The notes: generated from the letters alone by a model not told the origin. Numbered from the stretch's first letter, positions 43,501 to 56,219 are shown. The stretch is DNA of 64,000 bases from Diorhabda sublineata (GCF_026230105.1 NC_079483.1:5325312-5389311), one strand, 5' to 3'. A program made the numbers and translations.

Positions 43501-46500
43501 TCAATTATCAATAATTTATCATAATATTGTTTATTTATTATAATTTCTTTACAGATTATTGATATTAGAGACATACTTCGTGCGGCTACTATTGACCAAA
43601 TGAAGGATGTATACATTGTACAATGTTTGATGGAGACTGACTTATACAAACTCCTAAAAACTCAGGTAATCAATTTGATGCAACAATCAAATTTGAAGAT
43701 TTTATTTTGTGTGATATTATGGATGAATTTAAACAATATTACGTCCCACATCCTCATGTATAACAAATAGTGACGAATTGGAACCAGTCTGCTACTGTAA
43801 TTTCTGTTGTTACTATCCTGAAATATAACAAAATCTGTCTGGGGTACTGTTTACAAATGCTATGGGAGATTTAAAAGTGGAAATGAGTCAATTAAGGACG
43901 AAGACTAGTCGTTTGACCTCAAAATAGATGAAACTTTGCAATAAGTGTGAATATCGAATGTTACAAGGGGGTACTGGAATGTTTACTAAATGATACAAGA
44001 TAAAAGAGACCTGAAAATAATACCCATGTGTCATTCTTCAACTCTGTTTTTATTTACGATTTTTTTACCACTTCCTCTGAGTAACATTATAAATTTTCAA
44101 GAACGGGGATCATCTTAATAAATATTTATCTAAAAAAACTGAACGGAAGGGTTGAAAAATGTATACAGTGTAGTGAATCCTTTTTAGAACCATGTTTAAA
44201 TATTTTGTTCCCATAAATGAGTCCCCATTATTACTTTCCGTGATACAACCGAGAGTATCTTTGAAGCTGATGTGGGATGAGAGATTTAAAAGAGGAAATT
44301 AGTCAATTGGCTATTTCCGTGAAGAAGCAGCAATCAACCTAAGACATCAATTGAAATAATTGATTATTGAACCAAAATATGGAGGATAAACTAAAATAAA
44401 GTGCTAAGGAGCATCGTTGATGCACCCTAGTGTTTTCGAAGACAGGTATCCACTAAATTTGCAGAGTAGCTCGACATCGAGGAATCCGTCTCCTCGACAA
44501 CACCACCCTAGAGAGAAGACTGCAGAGGAAAAAGCCTTTTGAGATAGTTATCTAAGTGCTTAGTGATTGTGATAATGATCAGATCACAATGTTAGGAAAA
44601 TCTTCCAGGTTCTCTTGAAAAAAAAATTCTTTTGTGACTTTGTTTCTTATGGTTTTATTGGTTTTTTATGCATCTTTATTTTCTCCACTATAAGTTTCGA
44701 ATTAAAATACAATTTATGTCAGCTCGAGATAAATTTTCTCTCTCTCCGTAATGTTTGAGGTGAGATTAGTGAAATCTGTTATTATCAACAATAATTGTTA
44801 TCAAGATGAATATAAAACTTATATTGTTGTATTTCAAGGTTATTATAAACATCAGCAGTGCGCATTTTTTATAAAACGATATAAACAAAATGAAGTTTAT
44901 TATCAAATGACGACAATTTATTTAATGTCTAATTCAATATCAATATTTTCACAATTTCCTATAAGATCTACAATTTCGTTTTTTACTACATCACCTGTTT
45001 AAATATTTGAAGAAGATAATTTTTGGGGGGGGGGGACTTTTCTTATATAATTCAAGTTAGTCATCTTATTCATCATATATTTCAATTAGAATGAGTTTAA
45101 ACTAAAAAAACTTACTACTGTACAAAAATTTTAAATTTTGAAACACCAAGGAAAAATTGTATAAAACTAAATAAATACTTCAAAGCTTATCTGTGTTGAT
45201 GTAAAATTTAAACAAATAATCAAAAAAGTTTTCTATAAACCACAGTTGGTAGCAGAAATGAACCAAAATCTAGAAGTTTCTGAGCAGTACAACAGACCAA
45301 GATTCGATTCAGAAGAACATCGGGAGATTTTGTGAAAAAAAAATTAGAATGAGAAATGAAAATTGCATTTATATAAAGGAACAATGCATTTTGAAAAGTG
45401 TATATTGAGTTGTCAGAAAATGAAAAATATATAACTCTTGAAAATATTGCCAGAAATGAGTTTAATTTTACTACTAGGAGGTTTTCGAGGTCGCTGAACA
45501 CGAATATCGCGACAGAAATTGGTTACAAGGTACCTGGTGCCAGGGTGATCGACGTTTACTGATTTAAAAAACCTTATTGCAATCTACGCATATCTTTTAG
45601 ATTTTTAGGTTTTGTGGGTTTTGTCCAGCTACACATTTCTTTCTGCTTTTGGCTATTTTTGTAGCCTCTTTCCATGTTAAGTTTATCTGTTTCAATTCTT
45701 TCTCGATAGTTCTCTAGATCTGCCTCTTTTTGTGTCGCCCATTGTATATAATTAACTGATTGTCTGGTTGTGTTCCAAAAATGTTCATCTCTTATCCTGT
45801 TTGGCCAAAAATTTTTGCAGGTACCTGTTGATAAACGTTTCAATTTTAAGGAACATGTCCAAATTTTCGGCCACCTAAGTAATATAAAACTAATATTAAT
45901 TTTTATTTTCAGAGACTGAGTAACGATCATATATGTTACTTCCTTTATCAAATTCTCAGAGGTCTGAAATATATACATTCGGCAAATGTACTTCATAGGG
46001 ATTTAAAACCAAGTAATCTACTTTTAAATACTACCTGTGATCTCAAAGTAAGTACCAATTAATTATTTATAGCAATTTTTAAATTATAAATTAACAGAAA
46101 CTGTTTCAGGTATTGCCTCTTAACAAATATAAAATCTATAAGCTTTTCTACCCATATAATATTCCTATTTTTCCTTATCCATTACCATTTGTTTTCATAA
46201 ACCCTTTGTCTGCATTAATTTTTCTATAGAGTGATCCAATGTAATTGGACTAAGCGGGGGCAGACAAACCCTTCATAGGACCCAAAACCTTCTGTGGTAT
46301 CAACTATAGAACAATGGAAAAAGCACTGGAGAAGAAGGTAGATAGGAGCAAAACCAATTATTGGAACAACCTACACCGGCTAAGACAGGCAAAGACTCTT
46401 TTAGGAAACTACTACCAGAGAAGATCTGCTGAATGTATCAGCCTAAGTAAGAACAATCTACAAATATTAACAGGAGTTGTACAGAGTACAAAACCTCTAT

Positions 46501-49500
46501 CCACATTCTCTCGAAGTGTGAAACACTACGGAACTCCAGAGCACTAACACCTGGAAAGGTATGAAATAGAAGGTGAAGACCACTGGCAGCTACTACATTC
46601 TGGACTCTTTAAAACGAGTGGAATTGATGGATCAGCTGAAAAAACACTGGGTTGTTCCAGTATCTCAGTAAAGAAAGAGGAGACAATAGATCCTTGAGGT
46701 TGCAGTGTATACAATACCCTAAAATCCATACATACTTGTAGTTGGTCTTCACTTTATTTCCACTGCTTGTATTTAATAAGAAATGAAATTATATCTCTTA
46801 TCCACTGTATTTTTTTTGCAGATTTGTGATTTTGGGTTGGCAAGGGTAGCAGATCCAGAACATGATCATACGGGATTCTTAACGGAATATGTAGCTACAA
46901 GATGGTACAGAGCACCAGAAATTATGCTTAATTCCAAGGTAAGCTTTTCATACCTCCATCTTCATATTGTGTTACCTAATTGTTAAATGGTTTAGTTATG
47001 TATGCGAAAAGTCAGTTCAAAAGTATCTAAATAGATAAATAGAAAATTCATTAGTTTTTGCATAATAACTTCTGTGTTATCCTCGACATTTAACATCCGG
47101 TACAATTTTTAGTACCATCAACTAAAACTATTCAAGGTTATAAATCAGCAAACTCATAATAAAATTTATTTTTACATTCAATTACAATCTTAATTACCAA
47201 TTTTTTCCATAAAAAAACAGTTGGAAAAGAATTTATTCATCAATTCTTTAATTAGCTCCGGCTCGAAGGACTAGATAATGTGATTTTCAATGTTGGTATA
47301 GTGGTAATAAACAGTGTGTTGACAAAAGTTTAATTTTAATTTCTTCCAAATCAAAAATTATAATTTGTTTCATTTTTATACCAAAGGTGTATCACATTAT
47401 CTGGTCCTTCGAACAGGTTAACCTCAAAGACCAGTCAGTGTCATTGTAATTGATTGCACAATGTCAGTAACCATTGTAACTGGTAGAAATATGAAAAACG
47501 TTTTCAGTAATTCTAACTCAGTACAATTTTCTATAAATTTTTTTCAGGGCTACACAAAATCCATAGATATATGGTCGGTGGGATGTATTTTAGCAGAAAT
47601 GTTAGCGAATAGGCCGATATTTCCAGGAAAACATTATTTAGATCAATTAAATCACATTCTAGGTGTCCTCGGATCCCCATCACAAGATGATCTAGACTGT
47701 ATTATTAACGAAAAGGTAAATATTAATTACAAACTATGAATAAAGGGCAGAAACATCATAATAAATTAAATCATTGTTACCCATAGGTTTTGAAATAGAT
47801 TATGTCATCCGTCATGGAGGTAATTCAACAAATAAAAGATGTCATCAAAGGGTATATTATAGCATATTTCCTCTAGAACAGAAGGGCGAACAAGATCCTC
47901 AATTAGAGGTCTCGAATTGTTGGACACAGTAGTAGTTGACTCCTATTAACAATATTCAGATAATTGGATGAATCCAGCATAAGACCATCAAAAGTGGAGA
48001 AGTTTACGGCAAGCATTGTGATAATCTTAAAACGTATCTGAGGAATTATTTGATCACTGATTATCCTTATAAGAGTTTCCAGTTCGCCATTTTGCTACTA
48101 GTGAGACCATGTGTCGACAGGGACTGGGTAGGATGTGTTTGAACCTCATAACCAAATGAAAAATGGAAGGTTTTGTGATAGAAAGAGCCAACAAAATTTG
48201 GCAACTTACTATATCACAAACCATTTTTGATTCGCTAGATTTTGGCCACCAAAAGATTGCAATATCCATTTTACTAACCAGATTTAACACCATGAGATTT
48301 TTAGCTCTTTCTGAGAATAAAAAATGTGCTAAAAATGACATTCATTAAAAAAAGGCATAGCAGAAGATAACCGTTCTAATAGAAGCTTCCTGGATATGTT
48401 TCCATTAATGTATGCACTACTACAAAGGAGATTAATGGAAATATTGTTACCTTTTCATTTTATTTTCAACGCTTTGGGCTTCATCTAAAGTATTAAAACT
48501 TTTCTAATTGTCCAAATATTTTTTTTCATTTATTTTTTCCATATAGAGTGTAATTTCACTGAAAAAGAATGAGAATAATCATTTGAAATTGAAATTGTGG
48601 AAAAATAAATTTTTCTTGGTTGTACTTGGGCCTGGGGAATTGAAAGACTATCGGTAGTTAGTGTTAAGCATCAAGTCAAGATTCATTATAATAAAATCAA
48701 ACAGTGAGTGGATATTTTGGATAACATGACAAATTAGGATACTTGTTTTTGAAGAACTGCGTAGTGGTATGGACTGATTGCTATTTAGCCGTTATTTGGA
48801 ACTGCAATGATAAAGAAGCATGTATTTTACAAAAAAATAAATGGAAACTAATAATTTTCAAATATATAATGGAATAATTATTAGAAAAAAAATATGTTTG
48901 TTAAAATAACACTAAAAATCAGTCCAACTCAACTACAACTAAATTAAATCATCAAGTTGTGGTTTCTCTCTGGACTGTAAGGAAAATTCAGCTCATTTTT
49001 TTATTATAGGGGTCAGATAAATACACTAAAATCTAGAGGGTCTATGTATATACGTTACACCTTTTTCGTATAGTCTTCAATCATTGATGAAACCTATTAA
49101 ACAGATGAATTTGTATTATTTAATTTGCCAATTCTTGTCCTCCTGCATGTGAGCCTCGTAGCATAGCCACTATACTGCGAAGAGTACGTTTTTTCACTCA
49201 CTAGCGCATAAAGTCAAGTTTTACTCATTTTTACTTTACTTTCATTTACTCATCAAATGTGTCTAAAGTCGAATAAACCTTTCGATAAACTATTACCTCT
49301 ACTTAAAACATCGTATTTTAATGAATTTTTTTGTATAATCTGTTAAAAATTGAATGATTTTAGGCGAGAAGTTACTTGCAGTCGCTTCCTTTCAAGCCGA
49401 AAGTACCTTGGGCGCGATTATATCCCAACGCAGATCCGAAAGCTTTAGATCTCTTGGATAAAATGTTGACCTTCAATCCACACAAGAGAATTGTCGTCGA

Positions 49501-49869
49501 AGAAGCGTTAGCGCATCCATATCTAGAACAGTATTACGATCCAGCGGATGAGGTGAGAAAATATGTTGATAATCACAGGAAACGGTGATAAGTTATTCAT
49601 TATCTTAGTTCGTTCACCTTAAAAATAGAATAAACATCGAAATAATTTCATCTACAAATTTCGTTTACGAAAACGGAAAAAAAATATTGAAAGGAATCTG
49701 TCGACTAGTTTTCTCAGTGTAATTTTCTCAATTTCAGCCTGTTGCAGAGACGCCTTTCCGTTTCGATACAGAACTAGACGATTTGCCAAAAGACCATTTG
49801 AAAAGATTAATATTCGAAGAGACTTTACTCTATAAACAACAACAATCGGATCCAAACAATAGGTCATAG
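40535..49869 (+). CDS. rl: extracellular signal-regulated kinase (ERK, Drosophila rolled)
   Basis: Proline-directed Ser/Thr kinase at the end of the Ras-Raf-MEK cascade. Exons 40535-40662, 42716-42842, 43555-43665, 45913-46047, 46822-46938, 47548-47715, 49364-49552 and 49738-49869 join in phase to 368 residues. Visible: Gly loop GEGAYGMV (35-42), catalytic Lys57 in VAIKK, HRDLKPSN with Asp152, DFG with Asp170, the activation lip FLTEYVATRWYRAPE with the TEY sequence (Thr188, Tyr190) specific for ERK, and the ETDLYKLLKTQRLSNDH stretch typical of ERK1/2. All catalytic residues are present. The C-terminus ends SDPNNRS. MEK phosphorylates the TEY site. Introns contain duplications and LINE fragments. 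AATAAA at 50297 may be the poly(A) signal. Confidence 0.97.
40663..42715. other. ERK intron 1
   Basis: AT-rich 2.05-kb intron without coding content apart from the duplicated block at 41981-42510. The plus frame at 40944-41126 has no supporting features. Confidence 0.5.
41981..42510 (+). repeat. ~282-bp direct tandem duplication in ERK intron 1
   Basis: TTTGATATATGAAACAATTT (42015) recurs as TTTGATATATGAAATAATCT (42297). Matching landmarks continue through TGATTAATGAGAAAAAT/GCTTAATTAGAAAAAT, AGATTGAATTAGTC and GAGTTTTCCAGCAA. The copies are well diverged. It is non-coding. Confidence 0.7.
42843..45912. other. ERK introns 2 and 3, no extra gene
   Basis: Around exon 43555-43665 the sequence is AT-rich. 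Two loosely similar blocks (GGGAGATTTAAAAGTGGAAA near 43864 and GAGAGATTTAAAAGAGGAAA near 44280) suggest an old repeat. A 12-13 base G run lies near 45026. The frames at 44751-45002, 45220-45501 and 45574-45996 have no family features, and the last overlaps ERK exon 4 in antisense. Confidence 0.4.
46250..46760 (+). mobile_element. LINE 3' fragment in ERK intron 4
   Basis: ACCAGAGAAGATCTGCTGAA at 46412 matches 12773 exactly, and homology continues through TCTGGACTCTTTAAAACGAG and the GTTGCAGTGTATACAATACC tail. It is the third member of the pair at 12370-13060. The open frame 46314-46547 covers RRSAECISLS and is frameshifted further on. Same strand as ERK. Confidence 0.6.
47225..47450. repeat. 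inverted repeat carrying the GGTCCTTCGAGCCGG motif
   Basis: GCTCCGGCTCGAAGGACTAG with ATAATGTGAT (about 47255-47285) is mirrored by ATCACATTATCTGGTCCTTC with GAACAGG (about 47388-47420). The same core occurs as hairpins near 15224 and 18531, so it is a dispersed repeat. It lies in ERK intron 5. Confidence 0.55.
47716..49363. other. ERK intron 6, no gene seen
   Basis: A 1.65-kb AT-rich intron. The overlapping opposite frames at 48054-48348 have no recognisable domain. There may be an old transposon remnant near 47760-48350 because GC content and codon-like texture rise slightly, but no family could be named. Confidence 0.35.
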
Positions 49870-50394
49870 TTATTTGAGATCAATGTATAAAATTATTTTT
49901 TGTTTTTAAACATTTTTTTTTTGTTATTTACTGTAAGTGCGAGCTTTTGGTGGAACGGCCGAAAATCATCTATAATATTGCTCGATAAAATGATGGTACC
50001 AGGGTAGTGGATAGAGTGTAAACGAAACGCTGGGTTCAGTATGTGTGTCTATCTAAAGAAAATTTGTTACCTCAGTTCGTTTAAAAAAATTGTTTGCAGT
50101 ATTTTGTCCCCGAAATATATAGGGTTTCGTAATTTTTTTGTATCCTCAAGTTGAAATCGTACAAAATTTTTTTTTGACATTCAACATTCCTTGCAAAAGG
50201 ACGACCTGTAAAACGGAAAATCCGTTGGTCCAAAATTTCTTTTTTTTTACAACAAATTAAACGAAAATAATTCCTATTTTATTTCATATTTATACCAATA
50301 AATCTATGATTATACAATGTTTAAATATTTACTAAAAATATATTTTTTTTTATTTTATTTTCTTTTATTACAAAAAAAAATTTCCAGTGGAAGA
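49870..50394 (+). other. ERK 3' UTR and flank
   Basis: T-rich sequence after the ERK stop; AATAAA at 50297-50302 is a plausible poly(A) signal about 430 bases downstream. No coding sequence. Confidence 0.5.
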
Positions 50395-51235
50395 GATAAG
50401 TTAATACTTTGGGAGAGAAAACAGTGAAAGAGGAGACAGAGTGAGAAGTAAGAAAATCAAAACAAAAAAGAAAGTAAGTAGACACAGAGTGAGAAGAAAT
50501 TCATATTCAAAGAGGAAAAAATGAATGAAAGAGTAAGAGGATAAACACATAGTAGATGGAGATAGAAATAGAAAATGTCAAAGTATATGAGTAGCGAGTG
50601 AGACAGAAATGAAAAGGGGAAACAGAGTGAGAAGAAAGACATAAAAGCGAAACAGGCGAATGCGAAAAAGAAAGAAGGGAGGAGACTAAGTGAGAAGTAC
50701 AGAAAGTAAAAAATTCGGAAATGAATGAAAAAGAGTAAGAGAAAAGTCAGACAGTAGAAGGAGAGAGAATTAGAAAATGGCAGTGTGCATGGGTAGAAAG
50801 TGAAAAAGAGAGTAAAAGGGAGACAGAAATGTCGAAATGGACGAATGTAAAAAAGAGAGTTGAAAGAAAAGAGAGAGTGTGAGAAGAAATAGAGTAAAAG
50901 AGGGAGAAATGAAAGACAGTAAGAGATATATAGTAGAAAGAGAAAGAAATAGAAAATTGCAGAGTGTATGAGTAGTGAGTGAAAAGGGGGAAGACAGAGA
51001 AGCGAAACAGGAAAATGTAAAAAAGAAAGTAGAACGAAAAGAGACAGAGTGAAAAGAAATTAAAAGAAGCAAAAATAAATGAAAGAGAGTAAGAGAAGAG
51101 ATATATAGTAGAAAGAGAAATAGAAAATGACAGAGTGTATGAGTAGCGAGTGAGACAGAATTGAAAAGAGAGTAGAAGGGGAACAGATTGAGAATAGAGA
51201 TATAAAAGCGAAACAGCGGACTCTATTACAGACCT
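50395..51235 (+). repeat. purine-rich minisatellite, ~175-205-bp units
   Basis: The phrase AGTAGAAAGAGAAAGAAATA with AGAGTGTATGAGTAG-GAGTG recurs at about 50550, 50753, 50931 and 51106, giving periods near 203, 178 and 175. The plus strand is almost pure A/G with scattered T and C. Minus-strand open frames (50457-51244) are Ser/Leu/Phe-rich shadows. It lies just downstream of ERK. Confidence 0.75.
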
Positions 51236-51619
51236 ACGTGTCACAATTCAGTGAGTTAAATCCTGGGTTTCTCCCACTTAAGTTCGGATGGACTGGCGCA
51301 AAAACCCTTTTTCGGACACTTACTCTACTCCTGGTCTTGTTTTCGCTGTAGACTAGTTCTTCGAGAACAATCCGCTGGACTTGCGCGTAGTCGGGTTGGG
51401 ACTTCCTACTTACAATGGTGTTCCTTGGTTGGTTTTTTGATTTGACGATAATATCGTTGCTTTTACGTTTTAGAAAGATAATAACTTCGTTGCATATCTA
51501 ATTAAACTCCAGCTCAAGTTTTGTATCTTTCACCTGCCACCGGGTTATCACTTTGCAACCTTAAAAAGTACGAAATTGGTGATATAAAACATTTTATTTT
51601 GATATTATGTATATTTATT
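51236..51619. other. intergenic, no gene seen
   Basis: Mixed-composition sequence between the minisatellite and a mariner fragment. It is GC-richer than average and probably repeat-derived, but no signature was recognised. Confidence 0.35.
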
Positions 51620-52010
51620 TATTATCACCCTCGATATCTACCCTTTCTCTATCCACATATCTTCCATTATTGAAAAGAACACAAGATGTCTTTGTGCAGA
51701 TTTGACCTTAGGAAAAAGGTCATAAAGGTCATATGGTGCAAGATTCGGCGAATAAGGTGGGTGGTTTAACAATGGGATGTTGTACTTTGCACGTGCGGAA
51801 TGAGGCACAAGTTTTGCACACACTTAACAAAAAAAAACAGCACCTATACAAAAGAAAGCACGGCTACACTAGTTTGTCTACAGGCGCGGTAGACATAGCA
51901 TTCGAAACAGTAAGCTTAAGGCTAATCAGCTTACAGTCTGTAACCTTTGACGCATGCATACTTTTTCTGTAGCAGCGCTTGTCATTACTTAATAGCCACA
52001 CCTCGTATTT
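51620..52010 (-). mobile_element. mariner-family transposon, internally deleted copy C
   Basis: The minus strand reads LLNHPPYSPNLAPYDLYDLF and PKVKSAQRHLVF (catalytic region). The right end is TTAATAGCCACACCTCGTA, the reverse complement of the terminal repeat of copy A at 2988. The transposase N-terminal half is missing: the catalytic motif is followed within about 150 bp by the 5' terminal region, so this is a deletion derivative. Confidence 0.7.
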
Positions 52011-53119
52011 CCTCATGTTTGATAAACTTGAACGTAAGCCACAAAGTTAAGTCCTGTAAACGTAATTAAGCACAAAACTAGTACAATTGTTCTAAATATT
52101 GTAAATTACTGACTTGAAAAAACTGCAAAAATACTCAATTTCAGCGGCATTTGTTTCACTAAAACAGATCTATAGAGTCCTTTCAACACCACAAAACAAT
52201 ACAACAATAACCGAACCACCGAAAAAAAATTACGAAAGGTTAAGAGATCGTTTACCCCACGATCGCCATTTTGACGTAGATCAGCTGTTTTCTTAGATTG
52301 TCTAATTAATCCGACGCCATATTGTACTTGTGCGACGTAGAGACCATAGATAACTTTAATGTACGGGGTGAGTCAATTATGGTGGAAATCCAGTCAGTTA
52401 TGTTTCTATTGTAAATACACAGATATGAAATCCATTCGTAATATTTGTTCCCAACTTATGTTTACTCTGCGACCGTCATTTTGACGTACATCAGCTGTTT
52501 TCTTAGATTTCCTAATTATTACCTGTTTTTCAATATTTGTTTGTATTTGTTAATTTATCTCTTCAACTGGCTATTAATTTCATTTAAATGAACTCGAGGT
52601 AAATTTATATTGTATTTTTAATAATGTCATGTCGCACATACGTACAAATATATCAAAAAAATGAAAATTAAATAATTATATTAGATTAGAAATTTAACAT
52701 TTTTGGATGTAATAATGTATCTGTGATTTATCTTCACTTGAAAATCATTTTTATTAATAGTCTTATCGTACCTTTTACAATAGCATTTAAGATATTTTTA
52801 TCTAAATGTATCACTTTTGAAAAAAATTATATCTATGTGTTATATTGCTGTTCATAATATACACTTTCTCTACCAATTTTTCACTATCATCACCATTTTT
52901 GGAAAATTAAAAGCGCCATTTGTTGCATGTATAGTACGACAGTGATAAAAAAATTAAATATATATCACATACTTTTTACTCTATGTATGTAATTACATAA
53001 AGAAAAGACCTTAACTCTCTATTCTGATGGGACGTATTCTTTCCCAGAATTTAAATTTTCCTTTATGCGCGTCATCAATGACGTATTCATTCACCCCATA
53101 TTTTGAGGTTATGTATCTG
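52011..53119. other. intergenic with a 48-bp direct repeat
   Basis: GATCAGCTGTTTTCTTAGAT with CGCCATTTTGACGTA (52262-52305) returns near 52470-52515. The intervening 200 bp contains no gene. The plus frame at 52114-52296 lacks support. Confidence 0.45.
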
Positions 53120-53243
53120 AGTTAATATTAAAGATAGAGAGAGAACGAGGTATATTTATTTAAGTGGGATTTAAGTATTGATAAAGAAGGAGAGAAAGTC
53201 CACTTATATGCTTCTCCCTCTCTATATTTAATATTAACTCTAT
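53120..53243. repeat. short inverted repeat
   Basis: GAGTTAATATTAAAGATAGA with GAGAGAA on the left and TTCTCCCTCTCTATATTTAA with TATTAACTC on the right. The arms are about 30 bp with a spacer near 60 bp. Possibly a small fold-back element. Confidence 0.5.
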
Positions 53244-53387
53244 GACTTTTGACATTAATTGACACGTCGTGGTAAGTTAAGTATCGTTTTGTCAACTTTC
53301 TTATTAATAAACAAATGGAAATATACTATCAGCCAAAAGTTTTTGCACACCCTATAGTTTACGTGAATAAATATAATACGATTGATT

Positions 53388-53575
53388 TCCAGACGATGAA
53401 AACCTATTTGAAAGCGCGGAAATATATTAGAGTTAGTACACTTTGGTGTTTAATTTTGCTATAATATATAAGCTTTTTCGTAGTGGGATTGTGGAAAAAT
53501 TGAAACACCATCTAACATCACTAACTCAAATATATTTCCCAGTTTTCAAATATGCATTCATCGTCTGGGAATTAA
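53388..53575. mobile_element. fold-back repeat with ~75-bp arms
   Basis: TTCCAGACGATGAAAACCTA through TAGAGTTAGTACACTTTGG is mirrored by CCATCTAACATCACTAACTC through TGCATTCATCGTCTGGGAA. Just upstream at 53328, CAGCCAAAAGTTTTTGCACA resembles a Tc1-like terminal repeat, so the block may be a Tc1-derived MITE. Confidence 0.55.
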
Positions 53576-56219
53576 TTGGTTGAGAATTACGACGTTTTAA
53601 ATTTCTTTGTTTCTTCTAATTTATTGAAAAATTGTTATTTAAAAAGTATATAGATAAAAAAATTGGGAGGTGAAAGGAAAATGACGTTAAATCAAATTAT
53701 CTATCTTCAATTTTAAAAAACGAAGTTTTTGAATAAGTATTATATATTTATCAATGTTAATATCATAATATGATACCCTGAAGAAGGTAAAAATTTTACA
53801 GAAACGTCTAAGAAAAATTTGTAAAAATGGCGTTTTTCCTTTTCCGATAATAGAATTTTTGAAGTATCTTTTTTTAACTGTGATTCTAATAGATTTGGTA
53901 AAATGAAAAAATATTTTTTATAATAAATAACCGATCGATTCAATGCAAAACACTTTTGGAATTTAGTATACTTGAAGACTTAGTAATGAGATGTGGTTGA
54001 TGGTTGTTATATAAAATATGGCCTAATTTTTTTCTATTAATGTTGTTGAAATTACTGTTACTGTATGTTACCTACATTCTTATTAAATGTCGAAATATCT
54101 CAATATATATGTAAAATAAATTATTATCCATGAGATTCGAATTTTTTTTCGCGAATAATAACAATAAAAACAAGAAAGACAAACCCCTATCTACATCCAG
54201 ATAACGGAAAGTTTTCAAATCCCCACGAGGCCGATTCATAAACTTGACTTTCCGTTTGTCGTTGCCGTAGTAAATTCTATACCCTCAACTTAACGTTGCT
54301 GAAGTTAACCTCAAAATTTTTTTAACGTATGTACTGCTGTTTGTTTTTAGTTGTAATACGGTGTTTATACACGATATTATAGAAAATAACGGAAGAAATT
54401 TTTTACTGGCACAAACTCAAACGAAGTGATTGGCCTTTTTCTATTGGTACTAAAACTACTACGAACGACCGACGGTAAAAGATAAAATACCGATTCATAA
54501 ACTTGATTTTCCTTTTGACGTTAACCGTTAACCTAAAAAATTTATTCTTTTTGACGTCTGTACTGCTTTTTGTTTTCGTAACTAACAACGCAAACGGATT
54601 TCATTAGCTCTTTTCTATTCTTCATCGAACAATAATCACTAGCAATTCTTCGGTATGTCCTCTCTCCTCGAATCGCTTTAAAACATGGCCGACGCCTTGT
54701 TGCAATGACTGTTCAATAGATGGCGCTCGCGTCGCTCTGCCAGGACCTCAAACACCCCAAGGATTTGAGAGAACTGCTCTCACCAATAACCAACATTAAA
54801 GATCATAAGTTGAAAAATGTATTTATTTTATCATACTAGGCTTACCTCAAAGTTTATGTCTCATGAAGTCAAAGTGGCCACCTTATGAAGAGATATCTTG
54901 AGTCTTGAAAATTCGAGGGTGATCGAGCAATATCAGTCCGATTTCACAGGTATCTTTCATCACCAACTGAAACGCTATTTGTATTTTGTTATTATTATAT
55001 ATACAGGTCAATAGGCCTTATAAGCACAAGTGTTCTTGCTGCCTTCCCTTATCTAGTTTTGTTCATGGCAGCTTCACGCCAGTTATCTATTCATATTCTT
55101 TCTAAATCTTCCCTACATGCTGATATCCTATGTTTCTGTGGACGCTCCTTCTCCACTTAACAAGAATATTTTCAACCAACTATCTTCGATTCTTTTTGGT
55201 CTGACCACATATCCCATCTTCCTTTTTATTCATGATCCATCACTTATTGTCATACAGCATCACTGGGAGTATAAATGTCTTGTCAATGCTGCTCTTGAAA
55301 TATTTTTTGATATTGATAGCTTTCTTAGTGTTCCAAACGTTCTGTTAACTCTAACCAATCTTTTGTGATTTCGCTGGTTGGACCTCTTCCGTTTTCCTGT
55401 AACCCAGGCAGAGATAAAACCACTTGTGTCTGAATTATCTCACCACTCCTGTTGGGAACCATTAGGATCTTTTAATCATATAGTTAAGTGATACAAAATG
55501 TCCCTTATTTTACCTCCCATTAACGCATCGTCTTGCATTACTTAATTTTTTTCTTATATTTCTGGTTATTATTGTACTCGTTAACATTTATTACTTAAAC
55601 CAAGTCGTACACTGACCGCTCCTAATGGGAACCAACGCCACAGTTAAGTGATTCCAAGTGTCCCTTAGACACTTGAAGTTCAATTAACGTATCAAATTAC
55701 TTCTATTGTGACTGTGAAGTTTAATTAATAAATAGTTTCTTCCCAAGTAGTGATTTTAGTTTTTTAACTTATGCATGTTAATCAACCAACACGATAAGAC
55801 GGTTTGTTGTTAAGTAACAAAGTAGTTTTAATACAAAGAATATGGTCAACTATCATTTGTTAAGTCAAAGATACATTACAACCCCCAGGTATTCAAACTC
55901 CTAGAATTTATCAAATATATACTACCGGTTTTGACCTGTCGTCACTTTAAATTGGTTGAAGTCTTTTTCATCTCCATATCTTAAATTAATTTCTAGTTTT
56001 ACATCCTTCCATTTTTAAAGATATTGTCTTGTTGCTAATTTTTTTTAAACTTCCTAATGTCATTTTATTTCCTTAATAGTTTCTCCTAAAAATAGAGCCT
56101 AAAATCTGCTACAGGACCTTGAAAGATAATATTATTAAAAAAACATGTCGATACTAACAAGGAATGTTTACTTTTCAATCCATTCATTTTGAATTACACA
56201 ATTCGTGAAAATTCAAGAA

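Noticed and set aside
45574..45996. 140-codon minus frame
   Set aside because: Overlaps ERK exon 4 in antisense and has no recognisable domain; the 3' part may be old transposon debris but no family could be named.
48054..48348. Opposed 95- and 61-codon frames in ERK intron 6
   Set aside because: No motif, splice context or family resemblance.
50457..51244. Minus-strand frames up to 165 codons with apparent transmembrane segments
   Set aside because: Complement of an A/G minisatellite; same artefact as at 15.8-17.3 kb.
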